This document shows positions 24,591 through 32,953 of a stretch of DNA of 64,000 nt, in pieces (positions within the stretch are counted from its first letter, which is position 1; every line of letters begins with the position of its first letter). This stretch comes from Novosphingobium sp. (lineage in GTDB: Bacteria > Pseudomonadota > Alphaproteobacteria > Sphingomonadales > Sphingomonadaceae). The notes beneath the pieces are model-generated. The model searched no databases, was not told where the DNA came from, and saw only the letters and a list, made by a program, of their open reading frames with translations. Where the stretch lies: positions 434,001 to 498,000 of the forward strand of contig NZ_JBCNLP010000001.1 of the NCBI RefSeq assembly GCF_039595395.1, read 5' to 3'. A program made the position numbers and the translations under genes.

Positions 24591-25931
24591 TTAAGCCGCT
24601 GCTTCCTTAACCGCATCGCAGATCGCATCCACCACCTGCTCGACCTCGGCGGCGTCATCACCCTCGGCCATCACGCGGATCACGGGCTCGGTGCCGCTCG
24701 CGCGGATCACCAGACGGCCCTTGCCCGCGAGCTGAGCCTCGGCTTCGGCGATCACGAGCTGCACCTTGTCTGCCTCCAGCGGCTTCCCGCCCGAGAAGCG
24801 CACGTTCTTCAGCAACTGCGGCACGGGATCGAAGAGGTGCAGCAATTCGCTCGCCCGCTTGCCCGATTTCACCAGCGCGGTCAGCACTTGCAGGGCTGCA
24901 ATCGTGCCGTCGCCGGTGGTGGCGTGGTCGAGCATGATCATATGGCCGGACTGCTCGCCGCCGACGTTGAAGCCGCCGCTGCGCATGCGTTCCAGCACAT
25001 GGCGGTCGCCGACCTTGGTGCGCTCCAGCGTCAGGCCCTGACCATTCAGGAAACGCTCAAGGCCAAGATTCGACATCACAGTGGCCACCACGCCGCCGCC
25101 GCGCAGCAGATCCTGAGCGGCAAGCTGGGTGCCGATCAGCGCCATGATCTGGTCGCCATCGACGGTCTGGCCCTTTTCATCGACCACGATCAGGCGGTCG
25201 GCGTCGCCGTCCAGCGCGATGCCGATGTCCGCGCCCGAGGCCACCACGGTTTCCTTCACCAGATCGAGGTGGGTGGAGCCGCATTTCAGATTGATGTTCT
25301 TGCCGTTGGGTTGAACGCCGATGGTGATGACCTCCGCGCCCAATTCCCACACGGCGGAGGGGGCCACCTGATAGGCCGCGCCATTCGCGCAATCGACCAC
25401 GATCTTCAGTCCATCGAGACGCACATCCTGCGGCACCGAGGCCTTCACGGCGTGGATATAGCGGCCACGGGCGTCCTCGATGCGGCGGGCGCGGCCGATC
25501 AGGTCGCTGTCGGCCAAGGGAAGGTTCTGGCCCAGCATCACCTCGATGGCTTCCTCATCCGCGTCGGAGAGCTTGAAGCCATCGGGGCCGAACAGCTTGA
25601 TGCCATTGTCCTCGAAGGGGTTGTGGCTGGCCGAGATCATCACGCCCACATCGGCGCGCAATTCGCGGGTGAGCAGCGCGACGGCGGGGGTGGGCATCGG
25701 GCCCAGCAGCACCACATCCATGCCCACGCTGGTGAAGCCCGCGACCATGGCGTTTTCCAGCATATAGCCCGACAGGCGCGTGTCCTTGCCGATCACCACG
25801 CGGTGGCGGTGGCTGCCGCGCAGGAAGCGGGTGCCGGCGGCCTGTCCGACCTTCATCGCGATATCCGCCGTCATCACGCCCGCATTGGTGCGTCCGCGAA
25901 TGCCGTCGGTGCCGAAATAGTGCCGTGCCAT
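24591..25931 (-). CDS. glmM: Phosphoglucosamine mutase
   Basis: A 446-residue enzyme converting glucosamine-6-P to glucosamine-1-P for peptidoglycan and LPS. The start YFGTDGIRGRTN, the phosphoserine loop MISASHNPFEDNGIK, the metal loop DGDADR and the C-terminal phosphate site RASGTEPVIRVM are all present. The ATG at 25931 is chosen because MARHYFGTDGIRG is the family N-terminus; the upstream extension is not conserved. Confidence 0.96.
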   Translation of the reverse strand: MARHYFGTDGIRGRTNAGVMTADIAMKVGQAAGTRFLRGSHRHRVVIGKDTRLSGYMLENAMVAGFTSVGMDVVLLGPMPTPAVALLTRELRADVGVMISASHNPFEDNGIKLFGPDGFKLSDADEEAIEVMLGQNLPLADSDLIGRARRIEDARGRYIHAVKASVPQDVRLDGLKIVVDCANGAAYQVAPSAVWELGAEVITIGVQPNGKNINLKCGSTHLDLVKETVVASGADIGIALDGDADRLIVVDEKGQTVDGDQIMALIGTQLAAQDLLRGGGVVATVMSNLGLERFLNGQGLTLERTKVGDRHVLERMRSGGFNVGGEQSGHMIMLDHATTGDGTIAALQVLTALVKSGKRASELLHLFDPVPQLLKNVRFSGGKPLEADKVQLVIAEAEAQLAGKGRLVIRASGTEPVIRVMAEGDDAAEVEQVVDAICDAVKEAAA

Positions 25932-26031
25932 ATTGGTGTTCCTGTTTGGATCGGAGCCTGATGTGCGTATGGTTTGCCACGGCGTGGTGGTCGATGAAAG
26001 CCGCGTGGGCAAGCCAAAAAGGGGCCTTATC

Positions 26032-27309
26032 GTGTCGAATGAACCAGAAGGCGCATCGCAATCCGGAGGCGGCCTGCCCGATATTCACGTCAACACCGGG
26101 CTGACGCTGGGCGCGCTGGCGGTGGGTCTGCTGGCCGGGCTGGCGGTGACGCGCTGGCCGGTGCTGACTCCGGTGGGGGCGGTGATGGCGCCGCTGGGCG
26201 GGCTGTGGCTCAAGGGGCTGGAGATGACGATCCTGCCGCTGGTCTCGGCGCTGCTGGTGGTGGGCATCGTGCAGATGATGGCGGCGGCCAGCGCCGGGCG
26301 GCAGGCGATCCGGGTGCTGGGCTGGATCTTCGGCATTTATTTCGCCAGCGCCTTTTTCGCCGCCGTGGCGATGCCGCTGCTGCTCGACGTATGGCCGGTG
26401 CCGGCTGCCGCGCAAGGCGTGCTGGCCGGGGCGCCGGGCAAGGATGCCCCGGTGCCGGGCTTTGGCGATTTCCTGCTGTCGCTGCTGCCCTCGAACATTT
26501 TCGCGGCGGCGGCCAATGATGCCATGCTGCCCTGCGTCGCCTTTTTCAGCCTGCTGGGCGTGGCGATCTCTCGTCTGGCCCCGGCGCCGCGCGGGCAACT
26601 CACCGCCCTGTTCGAGGCGCTGGCGGGCGCGATGATGGTGATGATCGGCTGGGTGCTGTGGCTGGCGCCGGTCGGGGTGTTTGCTCTGTCGCTGGACCTT
26701 GGCGCGCGCACCGGGGCCGCGGCCATCGGTGTGCTGGCGCATTATGTCATCACGGTCAGCATCATGGGCTGGGCGGTGCTGGCGGCGGCGCCGGTTTTGG
26801 CGCTGCTGGGGGCGCGGCTGGCGCTGGGGGCCTATTGCCGGGCGCTGATGCCGGTGGGGGCGGTGGCGATCTCGACACAAAGCTCGCTCGCCAGCCTGCC
26901 CGCGATGCTGACCGCCTGCCGCAAGCTGGGGGTCAGCGGGGCCAGCGCGGAATTTGCCCTGCCGCTCTGCGTGGCGCTGTTCCGCGCGACCGGCCCGGCG
27001 ATGAATCTGGCGGTGGCGATCTATGTCGCCAAGCTGACCGGGGTGACGCTTTCGCCCGCGATTCTGGTCGCGGGTGCCATTGTGGCGGCAATCACAGAGA
27101 TCAGCTCGCCGTCCCTGCCCGGCGCGATCAGCTTTGTCTCGGCGGTGGGGCCGGTGGCGTTGGCGATGGGGGTGCCGATCGCCCCGCTGGCGCTGCTGGT
27201 GGCGGTGGACATGCTGCCCGATATCACCCGCACCGTCGGCAATGTGGCGATGGATGTGGTGGTGGCCGCACTGATCGATCGCGGCAGGCGGGAGGGCGAG
27301 GAGGCTTAA
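26032..27309 (+). CDS. Cation:dicarboxylate symporter (DAACS family)
   Basis: A membrane protein of about 425 residues with 8-9 hydrophobic segments and the re-entrant STQSSLASLPAML and TEISSPSLPGAISF motifs of glutamate/C4-dicarboxylate carriers. It takes up dicarboxylates or amino acids with Na+ or H+; the substrate is not predictable. The GTG at 26032 (MSNEPEGAS) is preferred; upstream in-frame codons reach back to the glmM start region. It converges on ecfG with a 4-base stop overlap. Its codon use is strongly G/C-biased like its neighbours. Confidence 0.8.
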   Translation: MSNEPEGASQSGGGLPDIHVNTGLTLGALAVGLLAGLAVTRWPVLTPVGAVMAPLGGLWLKGLEMTILPLVSALLVVGIVQMMAAASAGRQAIRVLGWIFGIYFASAFFAAVAMPLLLDVWPVPAAAQGVLAGAPGKDAPVPGFGDFLLSLLPSNIFAAAANDAMLPCVAFFSLLGVAISRLAPAPRGQLTALFEALAGAMMVMIGWVLWLAPVGVFALSLDLGARTGAAAIGVLAHYVITVSIMGWAVLAAAPVLALLGARLALGAYCRALMPVGAVAISTQSSLASLPAMLTACRKLGVSGASAEFALPLCVALFRATGPAMNLAVAIYVAKLTGVTLSPAILVAGAIVAAITEISSPSLPGAISFVSAVGPVALAMGVPIAPLALLVAVDMLPDITRTVGNVAMDVVVAALIDRGRREGEEA

Positions 27310-27947
27310 TCCTCGCCCTCATCCTTGCTTTCGCGCGGCTCGATCGGCTTGCGGCTGGCGATCAGCCCCAGTTCGGTCAGGATCGCGCCGCTGGCGTCGC
27401 TGCTGGCGGTGTCGCTGTCACCCACCGGCTGGCCGCTGTCGATCAGCGTGGCCAGAGCGGCGCGGGCGCGGCCCACGCGGCTCTTGATCGTGCCCACCGC
27501 GCAGCCGCAGATCTCGGCGGCTTCCTCATAGGAAAAGCCGCCCGCGCCCACCAGCAGCAGCGCCTCGCGCCGCTCGGGCGCCAGCGTCAGCAGCGCGCGA
27601 TGCAGGTCGGCCAGATGCAGCGGTGCCTCCTGCCCGGCGGGGGCGACGAGGATGCGCTCGGCGGTGGTGTCGTCGTAATCGCCGCGGAAGCGGTTGCGGC
27701 GCATTTCGGTGAGATAGATGTTGCGCAGGATGGTGAAGGTCCAGGCGCGCATCGAGGTGCCCGGCGTGAAGCGGTCACGCGCGGCCCAGGCACGCATCAG
27801 CGCCTCCTGCACCAGATCGTCGGCCAGATCGCTGCGCCCGCACAGACCACGCGCGAAGGCGCGCAGATGCGGGATCGTCGCGGTGAGTTCACGCTTGAAG
27901 GCGGTCGCATCCATCGGCTCGGGATTGGCCGACTGGGGATCAGCCAT
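27306..27947 (-). CDS. ecfG: EcfG-type general stress response sigma factor
   Basis: A 213-residue ECF sigma factor of the EcfG group. Region 2 shows DLADDLVQEALMRAWAARD and TFTILRNIYLTEMRR; region 4 shows LLLVGAGGFSYEEAAEICG and GTIKSRVGRARAAL. It directs RNA polymerase to GGAAC-N16-CGTT promoters when its anti-sigma NepR is removed by phosphorylated PhyR. The gene overlaps nepR by 8 bases and is co-transcribed with it. A C-terminal tail beyond region 4 of about 45 acidic residues is present. Confidence 0.95.
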   Translation of the reverse strand: MADPQSANPEPMDATAFKRELTATIPHLRAFARGLCGRSDLADDLVQEALMRAWAARDRFTPGTSMRAWTFTILRNIYLTEMRRNRFRGDYDDTTAERILVAPAGQEAPLHLADLHRALLTLAPERREALLLVGAGGFSYEEAAEICGCAVGTIKSRVGRARAALATLIDSGQPVGDSDTASSDASGAILTELGLIASRKPIEPRESKDEGED

Positions 27948-28143
27948 CGCTGTCATCCAGCCTGGAGAGCAGATCGGCGAAACTGTCGGGCAGCGGCTCG
28001 TCGACCACCTGCTCATACATGGCGCGCAGCGCATGGCTCAGGCCCGCCGCCATCTCTGGCGGGGCGGGCGGCACCGATGAAACGGCATCCTGAGGGGCGG
28101 GCGGGGGCGCCGACCCGGAGGGCGGGGTATCCTTGTCGGACAT
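27940..28143 (-). CDS. nepR: Anti-sigma factor NepR
   Basis: A 67-residue protein with a Pro/Ala-rich, probably disordered N-terminus and the two-helix NepR core ALRAMYEQVVDEPLPDSFADL. NepR holds EcfG inactive until PhyR sequesters it. Its place directly upstream of ecfG with an 8-base overlap is the standard arrangement. I see no exact EcfG promoter in front of it, although such genes are often autoregulated. Confidence 0.93.
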   Translation of the reverse strand: MSDKDTPPSGSAPPPAPQDAVSSVPPAPPEMAAGLSHALRAMYEQVVDEPLPDSFADLLSRLDDSDG

Positions 28144-28278
28144 AGGCTCCTACTCTGGGGGCTCTTGCCTTGAATACAAGAGGGGCGGGGCGCCACTTGC
28201 CTGACGGGTTGCAGATTGTAAGCCCCACGGCAAGCACTTGTTCATTATAAAACCGAAGGCTAACATCCTGCAAAGCCG

Positions 28279-28303
28279 GGAACCAATCGGCCAACCACCG
28301 GTT
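28279..28303 (+). promoter_or_regulatory. Near-consensus EcfG promoter before the histidine kinase gene
   Basis: GGAAC at 28279-28283 and GGTT at 28300-28303, spaced by 16 bases. The consensus is GGAAC-N16/17-CGTT, so one base of the -10 differs. It points at the kinase gene 85 bases downstream. Plausible but not exact. Confidence 0.45.
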
Positions 28304-28388
28304 GGCAGGTGAAAGCGGCTCTTCCGGCGGATGTGGGTACTGTCGCGAAGATTGAGCACAAAACGCTTTCCTGGAGGCGCCGGCGGGG

Positions 28389-30068
28389 TTGGACGTGGAT
28401 CTGAGTGTTTCCGATCGTAACCTGGAACAACGTTGGTATGAGCGTTTTCCGCGCCTGGTGCCCATCTCCACCTTCGCCCTGACCATGGTGTTGACGGTGC
28501 TGAGCGTCTGGGCGCTCGAGCGTGTCGAGCAACAACGTCGCGAAGGGCAGGCCCGCGCCGCCGCCAGCGTGGTGGCCACCGCGCTGGACCGGCGGGCCCA
28601 TTCCTATGTCTCCTATCTGCGCGCCGGCTCGCTGCTGCTGGGCACCAACAAGGCCCCCACGCGTGAGGATTTCGAATCCGTGGCGGGCGGCCTTCTGGAC
28701 GATGCCGATTATCACGGCGCGCTGGGGATTGGCTGGCTGCCTCTGCTGAAACCCGCGCAGCTTCCCGCCTATGAGGCGCATATGCGGGCCCTGGGCAATC
28801 CGGACTTTGCGGTGCATCCCGCGCCCGCCCCTTCGGACCGCATCGTCGTGCCGATCAGCTACATCGCCGACATGAACGAGCGCAACCGGCCGACCCTGGG
28901 CTTCAACGCCTATTCCGAGCCGCGCCGCCGCGCCGTGATCGACCAGACCATCGCCCGACGCCAATTGACCGCCAGTGGGCCGCTCTCGCTCATCATGGAG
29001 ACGCGGGTGGGGGAATGGCAGGGCTTCCTGCTCTATATGCCGGTCTATGGGCAGGGGCAGACCGACGTGCCGCGCGGCTTTATCAGCGCGCCCTTCAACG
29101 CCGGGGCCTTCCTCAATTCGATCGTGGTGCTGGAGAAGATCGAGGATCTGCAGATCCGCCTCTTCGATGGCGCGATCGCCCCGCAGCACCTGATCGCCCG
29201 CGCCGGAACCGAGGGACCCGCCATGAAGGCGGTGGCCACGCAGGCGCTGACGCTGGGCGGGCGGCGCCTGCTGGTGGCGGTTGATGCGCCCGAGGTCGGG
29301 CTGACCCGCACCGCCTGGGGCGCGCTGGTGCTGGGCACGGCGATTGCCCTGCTGCTGGCGCTGGTGGCGCGCATCGTCAGCCGCCGCGCCGAGCAGGATC
29401 GCGCCGCGCTGCTGTGGTTGCGTGAGCAGGCCTCGATCCGCGCCTCGCTGACGCGCGAGCTGAATCACCGCGTCAAGAACACGTTGGCCAATGTGCTGTC
29501 GCTGATCGCGCTGACCAAGCGGCGGGCGACCGGGCTGGATGAGTTCGTGGAAGGCCTGCAGGGCCGTATCCGCGCCCTCTCGGCCACGCATGACCTGCTG
29601 ACCAACAGCGAATGGGGCCCCACCGCCCTGCGCGACGTGGTGCTGGCCGAGGTCGCGCCCTACACGCGCGGCGACGATGCGGCGGTGCTGCTGAGCGGGC
29701 CCGATGTCGATCTGGCGCCCAATGACGCGCTGTCGCTGGGGCTGGCGCTGCATGAGCTGGCGACCAATGCTTCGAAATATGGCGCGCTCAGCGTGGCGAC
29801 GGGCCGGGTCGAGGTCTCATGGTCGATGGCGGGCGAGGGCGTGGTGCAGGTCCACTGGCAGGAAAGCGACGGGCCGCCCGTGCCGGCTTTGCGCAGCCGG
29901 GGGTTCGGTACCGATCTGATCGAGAAGATCGTGGCGCATGAGCTGGGCCATGGGGTGCAGCTCGATTTCGCGGTGGCCGGGGTGCGCTGTACCCTGATGG
30001 TGCCGGTGCGGGCGCCGGTGGCGTTCAGCATTCGGGCTCGGCAGCAGGTTGCTGGGAAGGCGAAGTAG
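28389..30068 (+). CDS. CHASE-domain sensor histidine kinase (HWE/HisKA_2 type) of the general stress locus
   Basis: A 559-residue membrane kinase. Transmembrane segments near residues 23-43 and 315-335 flank a periplasmic CHASE-type sensor (GALGIGWLPLL, FNAYSEPRRRAV, PLSLIMETRVG). The cytoplasmic part has the phospho-acceptor helix ELNHRVKNTLANVLSLIA (His at about residue 360) and the N-box ALHELATNASKYG, then a degenerate G-box. Being placed between nepR and phyR, it is likely the kinase or, as for PhyP in Sphingomonas, the phosphatase of PhyR. The start is a TTG at 28389 and is tentative; I see no better in-frame ATG before the first membrane segment. Confidence 0.85.
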   Translation: MDVDLSVSDRNLEQRWYERFPRLVPISTFALTMVLTVLSVWALERVEQQRREGQARAAASVVATALDRRAHSYVSYLRAGSLLLGTNKAPTREDFESVAGGLLDDADYHGALGIGWLPLLKPAQLPAYEAHMRALGNPDFAVHPAPAPSDRIVVPISYIADMNERNRPTLGFNAYSEPRRRAVIDQTIARRQLTASGPLSLIMETRVGEWQGFLLYMPVYGQGQTDVPRGFISAPFNAGAFLNSIVVLEKIEDLQIRLFDGAIAPQHLIARAGTEGPAMKAVATQALTLGGRRLLVAVDAPEVGLTRTAWGALVLGTAIALLLALVARIVSRRAEQDRAALLWLREQASIRASLTRELNHRVKNTLANVLSLIALTKRRATGLDEFVEGLQGRIRALSATHDLLTNSEWGPTALRDVVLAEVAPYTRGDDAAVLLSGPDVDLAPNDALSLGLALHELATNASKYGALSVATGRVEVSWSMAGEGVVQVHWQESDGPPVPALRSRGFGTDLIEKIVAHELGHGVQLDFAVAGVRCTLMVPVRAPVAFSIRARQQVAGKAK

Positions 30069-30073
30069 GAAGA

Positions 30074-30309
30074 TGCGAGGGGGTTACCCCCTCGCGCTCC
30101 CATGACGTCTTCCGGCTCACGGGCAGTGGTGCCCCATCGTTGCGCGGGAACTCTCCACCTGCGCCACCTCGGGCGCCGCAGGCAGTCAGTTTACAGTCGA
30201 TGAGGTGTGCAGCGGTTTTAAAGCCTGCGGCGCGGCAAACTGAGCGCAAGGCCGAACCCGTAGCGCCAAGGCAGACATTAAAGGGAGCGCGAGGGCGATG
30301 GCCCTCGCA
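30074..30309. repeat. Dispersed palindromic element family I, copy 5
   Basis: Forward copy in the convergent gap between the histidine kinase and phyR genes, only 5 and 9 bases from the two stops. The central hairpin GGCGCCGCAGGC / GCCTGCGGCGC has the longest variable loop of the set (about 45 bases). Confidence 0.88.
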
Positions 30310-30318
30310 TCTTCTCTT

Positions 30319-31122
30319 TTACCCTTCCGCCACCTTCAAAGGCTCCGGCTCACGGAAAAACAAAGCCTGGGCCATGGCGGTGGTCACGCTCGCCTCGCGG
30401 AAGGGCTTGGTTACCAGCCATGTCGGCTCCAGCCGGTCGCCGGTCAGCAGGCGCTCGGGGTAGGCGGTGATGAAGATCACGGGCACGTCGATCACCGCAT
30501 GGATATCGTCCACCGCATCCACCCCCGAGCTGCCGTCGGCAAGCTGGATGTCGGCCAGCACCAGGCCGGGGCGGTTGGTGGCGATGGCCTCCACCGCCTG
30601 CGTGCGCGTGGCGGCGGTGGCGCAGACGCGGTGGCCCTGCGACTTGACGATATCCTCAAGCTGCATGGCGATCAGCGGCTCATCCTCGATGATGAGCACA
30701 TCCGTGGCGGCATCGCGGGCGATATCCGACAGGGCGCTGGCGACCAGTTGCTGGGCCTCCTCCTGCGAGACTTCGAGGATCTCGGCGGCCTGTTCGACGG
30801 TGAAATCCTCGACCGTGGTCAGCAGCAGGGCCTGGCGGCTGAGCGGGGTGATGCGCGAGAGGCGCAGTTGCGCCGCCTTTTCCGCCGTGCCTTCGGGCAG
30901 GGTGGCGGTGGTGCCCTGGTTCACCTTGTTCCACACCTGGCCCAGCGTGCGGTAGAGCGCGATTCGGCCCCCTTGCAGGCTGGCGCGCAGTTCGGGATCG
31001 GCCAGTGCCGCTTCAAGCAGTGTGACCACCAGCGTGTCGCCTGCCGCCTGATTGCCGCATAAGGCGCGCGCATAGCGGCGCAGATAGGGCAGTTGAGGGG
31101 CAAGTTGAGTGCCAAGCGGCAT
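30319..31122 (-). CDS. phyR: Response regulator PhyR (sigma-like domain plus receiver)
   Basis: A 267-residue protein. Residues 1 to about 135 imitate an ECF sigma factor (YLRRYARALCGNQ, TPLSRQALLLTTVEDF, VEQAAEILEVSQEE) without DNA-binding function. Residues 140-260 are a receiver domain with acidic pocket IIEDEP, phospho-acceptor Asp191 in LADIQL, Thr in FITAYP and Lys in VTKPF. When phosphorylated, the sigma-like part binds NepR and frees EcfG. Its neighbours are exactly the expected partners. Confidence 0.96.
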   Translation of the reverse strand: MPLGTQLAPQLPYLRRYARALCGNQAAGDTLVVTLLEAALADPELRASLQGGRIALYRTLGQVWNKVNQGTTATLPEGTAEKAAQLRLSRITPLSRQALLLTTVEDFTVEQAAEILEVSQEEAQQLVASALSDIARDAATDVLIIEDEPLIAMQLEDIVKSQGHRVCATAATRTQAVEAIATNRPGLVLADIQLADGSSGVDAVDDIHAVIDVPVIFITAYPERLLTGDRLEPTWLVTKPFREASVTTAMAQALFFREPEPLKVAEG

Positions 31123-31253
31123 AAGTAGGTCTCCGCATATCTTTTCGTCACGTCATAGCGCGCGTTTTTCTTAACGCCCGCCGGACGAAAGGATCTTGAG
31201 AGACTTTAGCAGCGATGCCCGCAAAGGCAGCATGAATAATTATGAGAAAGGCG

Positions 31254-31278
31254 GGAACCGTCGCGAAGGAGCGACGTT
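31254..31278 (+). promoter_or_regulatory. Exact EcfG promoter driving the stress sRNA
   Basis: GGAAC at 31254-31258 and CGTT at 31275-31278 with a 16-base spacer, a perfect match to the EcfG consensus. No open reading frame of note follows; the transcript would run into a terminator about 90 bases on. Confidence 0.85.
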
Positions 31279-31284
31279 TCATCC

Positions 31285-31373
31285 CTGTCACCGCCGAGAC
31301 CCCCCTCCCGTCCACAGCGGCTGGTGATGCGATCCCGGAAAGGCCCCTGTCCCAGCTGGCAGGGGCCTTTTTG
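31285..31373 (+). ncRNA. Candidate GsrN-type general stress sRNA
   Basis: About 89 bases from the expected transcription start to the T-run. The 5' half folds as TCACC-GCCG pairing with CGGC-T-GGTGA and exposes a C-rich loop (ACCCCCCTCCCGTCC). The 3' half is an intrinsic terminator. This is the plan of GsrN of Caulobacter: an EcfG/SigT-dependent sRNA whose cytosine-rich loop pairs with target mRNAs. It lies beside phyR, divergent from it. The start base is inferred from the promoter; expression is not shown by sequence alone. Confidence 0.75.
31339..31373 (+). terminator. Intrinsic terminator of the stress sRNA
   Basis: A perfect 11-pair stem (AAAGGCCCCTG / CAGGGGCCTTT) with a ten-base loop and five T residues in all at the 3' side. 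It is well placed to end the roughly 90-base transcript. Confidence 0.9.
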
Positions 31374-31376
31374 TTG

Positions 31377-31486
31377 AAAATCCGGCGAAAGAGCCGGATT
31401 TTGCGGCACCGGCCCGCTCCCCCGGCCCGGCCACCCACAGCATATCACCGATGGATGGCCGGGCCGGGGAAGCGGGCCGATGCCAG
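31377..31486. repeat. Palindromic element family II, copy B
   Basis: Second copy of the element at 15622-15727: first hairpin AAAATCCGGC / GCCGGATTTT, then GCGGCACCGGCCC, CCGGCCCGGCCACCCACA, and the mirror half GGATGGCCGGGCCGG with GGGCCGATGCC. It fits exactly between the sRNA terminator and the stop of the GNAT-like gene, leaving almost no free sequence in this 368-base interval. Read on the minus strand, its first hairpin could also end transcription of leftward-running RNA. Confidence 0.75.
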
Positions 31487-31490
31487 GCTC

Positions 31491-32642
31491 TTACAGCGCC
31501 TTTTCGTAGATGCGGTATTCCTTGTTCACCACGGAATGGATCTCGCGCGCGATCGAGTTCATCCCCTGATTGTCATCGAGGATCCAGCCGATCTCGCCCC
31601 GGCTGGCGCCATAGTTAGCCACCGAATTGGCGCGGATGTACTCGATCATCATGAAAGCGAGCTGGCTGGCCAGACGGCTCGACTGCAGGCGCTTGCGCAC
31701 GCCCATCAGCGGCACGCGCATCGTCTTCACGCGCGGGCGCCAGATCCACAGCAGCAGCTTGATCCAGCCCAGTGGCGAGGGCTTGGGTCCGATCTTGGCC
31801 AGAACCTCGTTCATGTCGGGCAGGGTCATCATGAAGGCAACGGGCTCGCCCTCATATTCGGCGATCTGCACCAGATCGGCCTTGATCAGCGGCTTGAGCT
31901 TCTTGCCGGTGTAGGCCACCTCGGAATCGGTGATCGGCACGAAGCCCCAATTGTCGCTCCACGCATCGTTCAGGATGTCGAGGATGATCGCGGCTTCCTT
32001 CGCGAAATCCTTCAGCACCACATTGCGCACATTGATCTTGGGGTTCTTCTCACCGCTGGCGACGATGCGCTGGATCAGCGGCGGGAATTCCTTGGTGATG
32101 TCCAGTTCATAGGTCTGGAGGTTCTTGGCCTTGATGTAGCCCGCCGCCTCGATCCACGGCTGGAACTTGGCGTTCTGATGGCCCATCATCACCGTGGGCG
32201 GATGGTCATGCCCCTTCACCAGCAGGCCCGGCTCCTCCCACACGGAGAGGTTCATCGGGGCGATCACGCGGTGCATGCCCTGAGCGCGCAGCCAGTCCTC
32301 CGCAGCCGCGATCAATTGATGCGCGATGTCCTGAGTCTCGGCCTCCAGAGCGCCCCAATTGCCGGTGCCGGGCCCCATGCCCTGCTCGACCGGCTGGCCC
32401 AGGGCCTGCTCGTCGATCAGCGCGGCGATGCGGCCCACGATCCTGTCGCCCTGCTTGGCCAGCATGAACTGGCACTTGGCATGCTCGTGAAACGGATTGC
32501 CGCCGGCGGTGATCTTCTCCAGCTCCTCGCCGCGAAGCTGGGGGACGAAGTTCGGATCGCCCGCATTCGCCTTGTAGACATAATCGACCCACTGGCCACG
32601 CTCGGCCTTGGTGGTGACCGGGCTGATGGTAATGGCGGCCAT
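31491..32642 (-). CDS. GNAT-like N-acetyltransferase family protein
   Basis: A 383-residue soluble protein of the long two-lobed GNAT-like type. Visible blocks are FVPQLRGEELEKI, RIVGRIAALIDEQ (a beta-strand/acetyl-CoA edge), VIAPMNLSVWEEPGLLV, SDNWGFVPITDSEV and the C-terminal SRGEIGWILDDNQGMN. Such proteins are widespread in proteobacteria and have no assigned substrate. An acetyl-CoA loop of the classical Q/RxxGxG/A form is not certain. It is likely the first gene of its transcript, with a repeat element upstream. Confidence 0.7.
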   Translation of the reverse strand: MAAITISPVTTKAERGQWVDYVYKANAGDPNFVPQLRGEELEKITAGGNPFHEHAKCQFMLAKQGDRIVGRIAALIDEQALGQPVEQGMGPGTGNWGALEAETQDIAHQLIAAAEDWLRAQGMHRVIAPMNLSVWEEPGLLVKGHDHPPTVMMGHQNAKFQPWIEAAGYIKAKNLQTYELDITKEFPPLIQRIVASGEKNPKINVRNVVLKDFAKEAAIILDILNDAWSDNWGFVPITDSEVAYTGKKLKPLIKADLVQIAEYEGEPVAFMMTLPDMNEVLAKIGPKPSPLGWIKLLLWIWRPRVKTMRVPLMGVRKRLQSSRLASQLAFMMIEYIRANSVANYGASRGEIGWILDDNQGMNSIAREIHSVVNKEYRIYEKAL

Positions 32643-32732
32643 TGTGTGATGCTCCCTAAGCGTTTGGCGCGGGGTTTAGACGGGTGAAGAGGGTTAAGGA
32701 AGGGGCAAGATGAACAAGGGAGAGAAGGAAAA

Positions 32733-32945
32733 TGCGAGGGGGTTACCCCCTCGCGCTCCCATGACGTCTTCCGGCGAAAGGGCCGTGGCGCACGATCCTT
32801 GTGCCCCGACTATCCACCTGCACCACCTAAGGCGCCGCAGGCATCAAACTCGTTTCCTGCCTGTGGCGCTGCAAGCTGGGCGCAAGGCCGAACCCGAAGC
32901 GCAACGCAGACATTAACGGGAGCGCGAGGGTGTAACACCCTCGCA
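32733..32945. repeat. Dispersed palindromic element family I, copy 6
   Basis: Copy in the plus orientation inside the 311-base gap between two minus-strand genes. Its right end is 8 bases from the stop of the hydroxylase-family gene, while its left end lies 90 bases upstream of the GNAT-like start. It is one of two copies (with 62748) whose GTGTAACAC-type end faces the nearest stop. The outer repeat extends to GAAGGAAAATGCGAGG and CCTCGCATCTTCC. Confidence 0.88.
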
Positions 32946-32953
32946 TCTTCCCC

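Noticed and set aside
28423..28446. GGAAC followed by CGTT near the start of the histidine kinase gene.
   Set aside because: The spacing is 14 bases, too short for an EcfG promoter, and the site is inside the coding frame.
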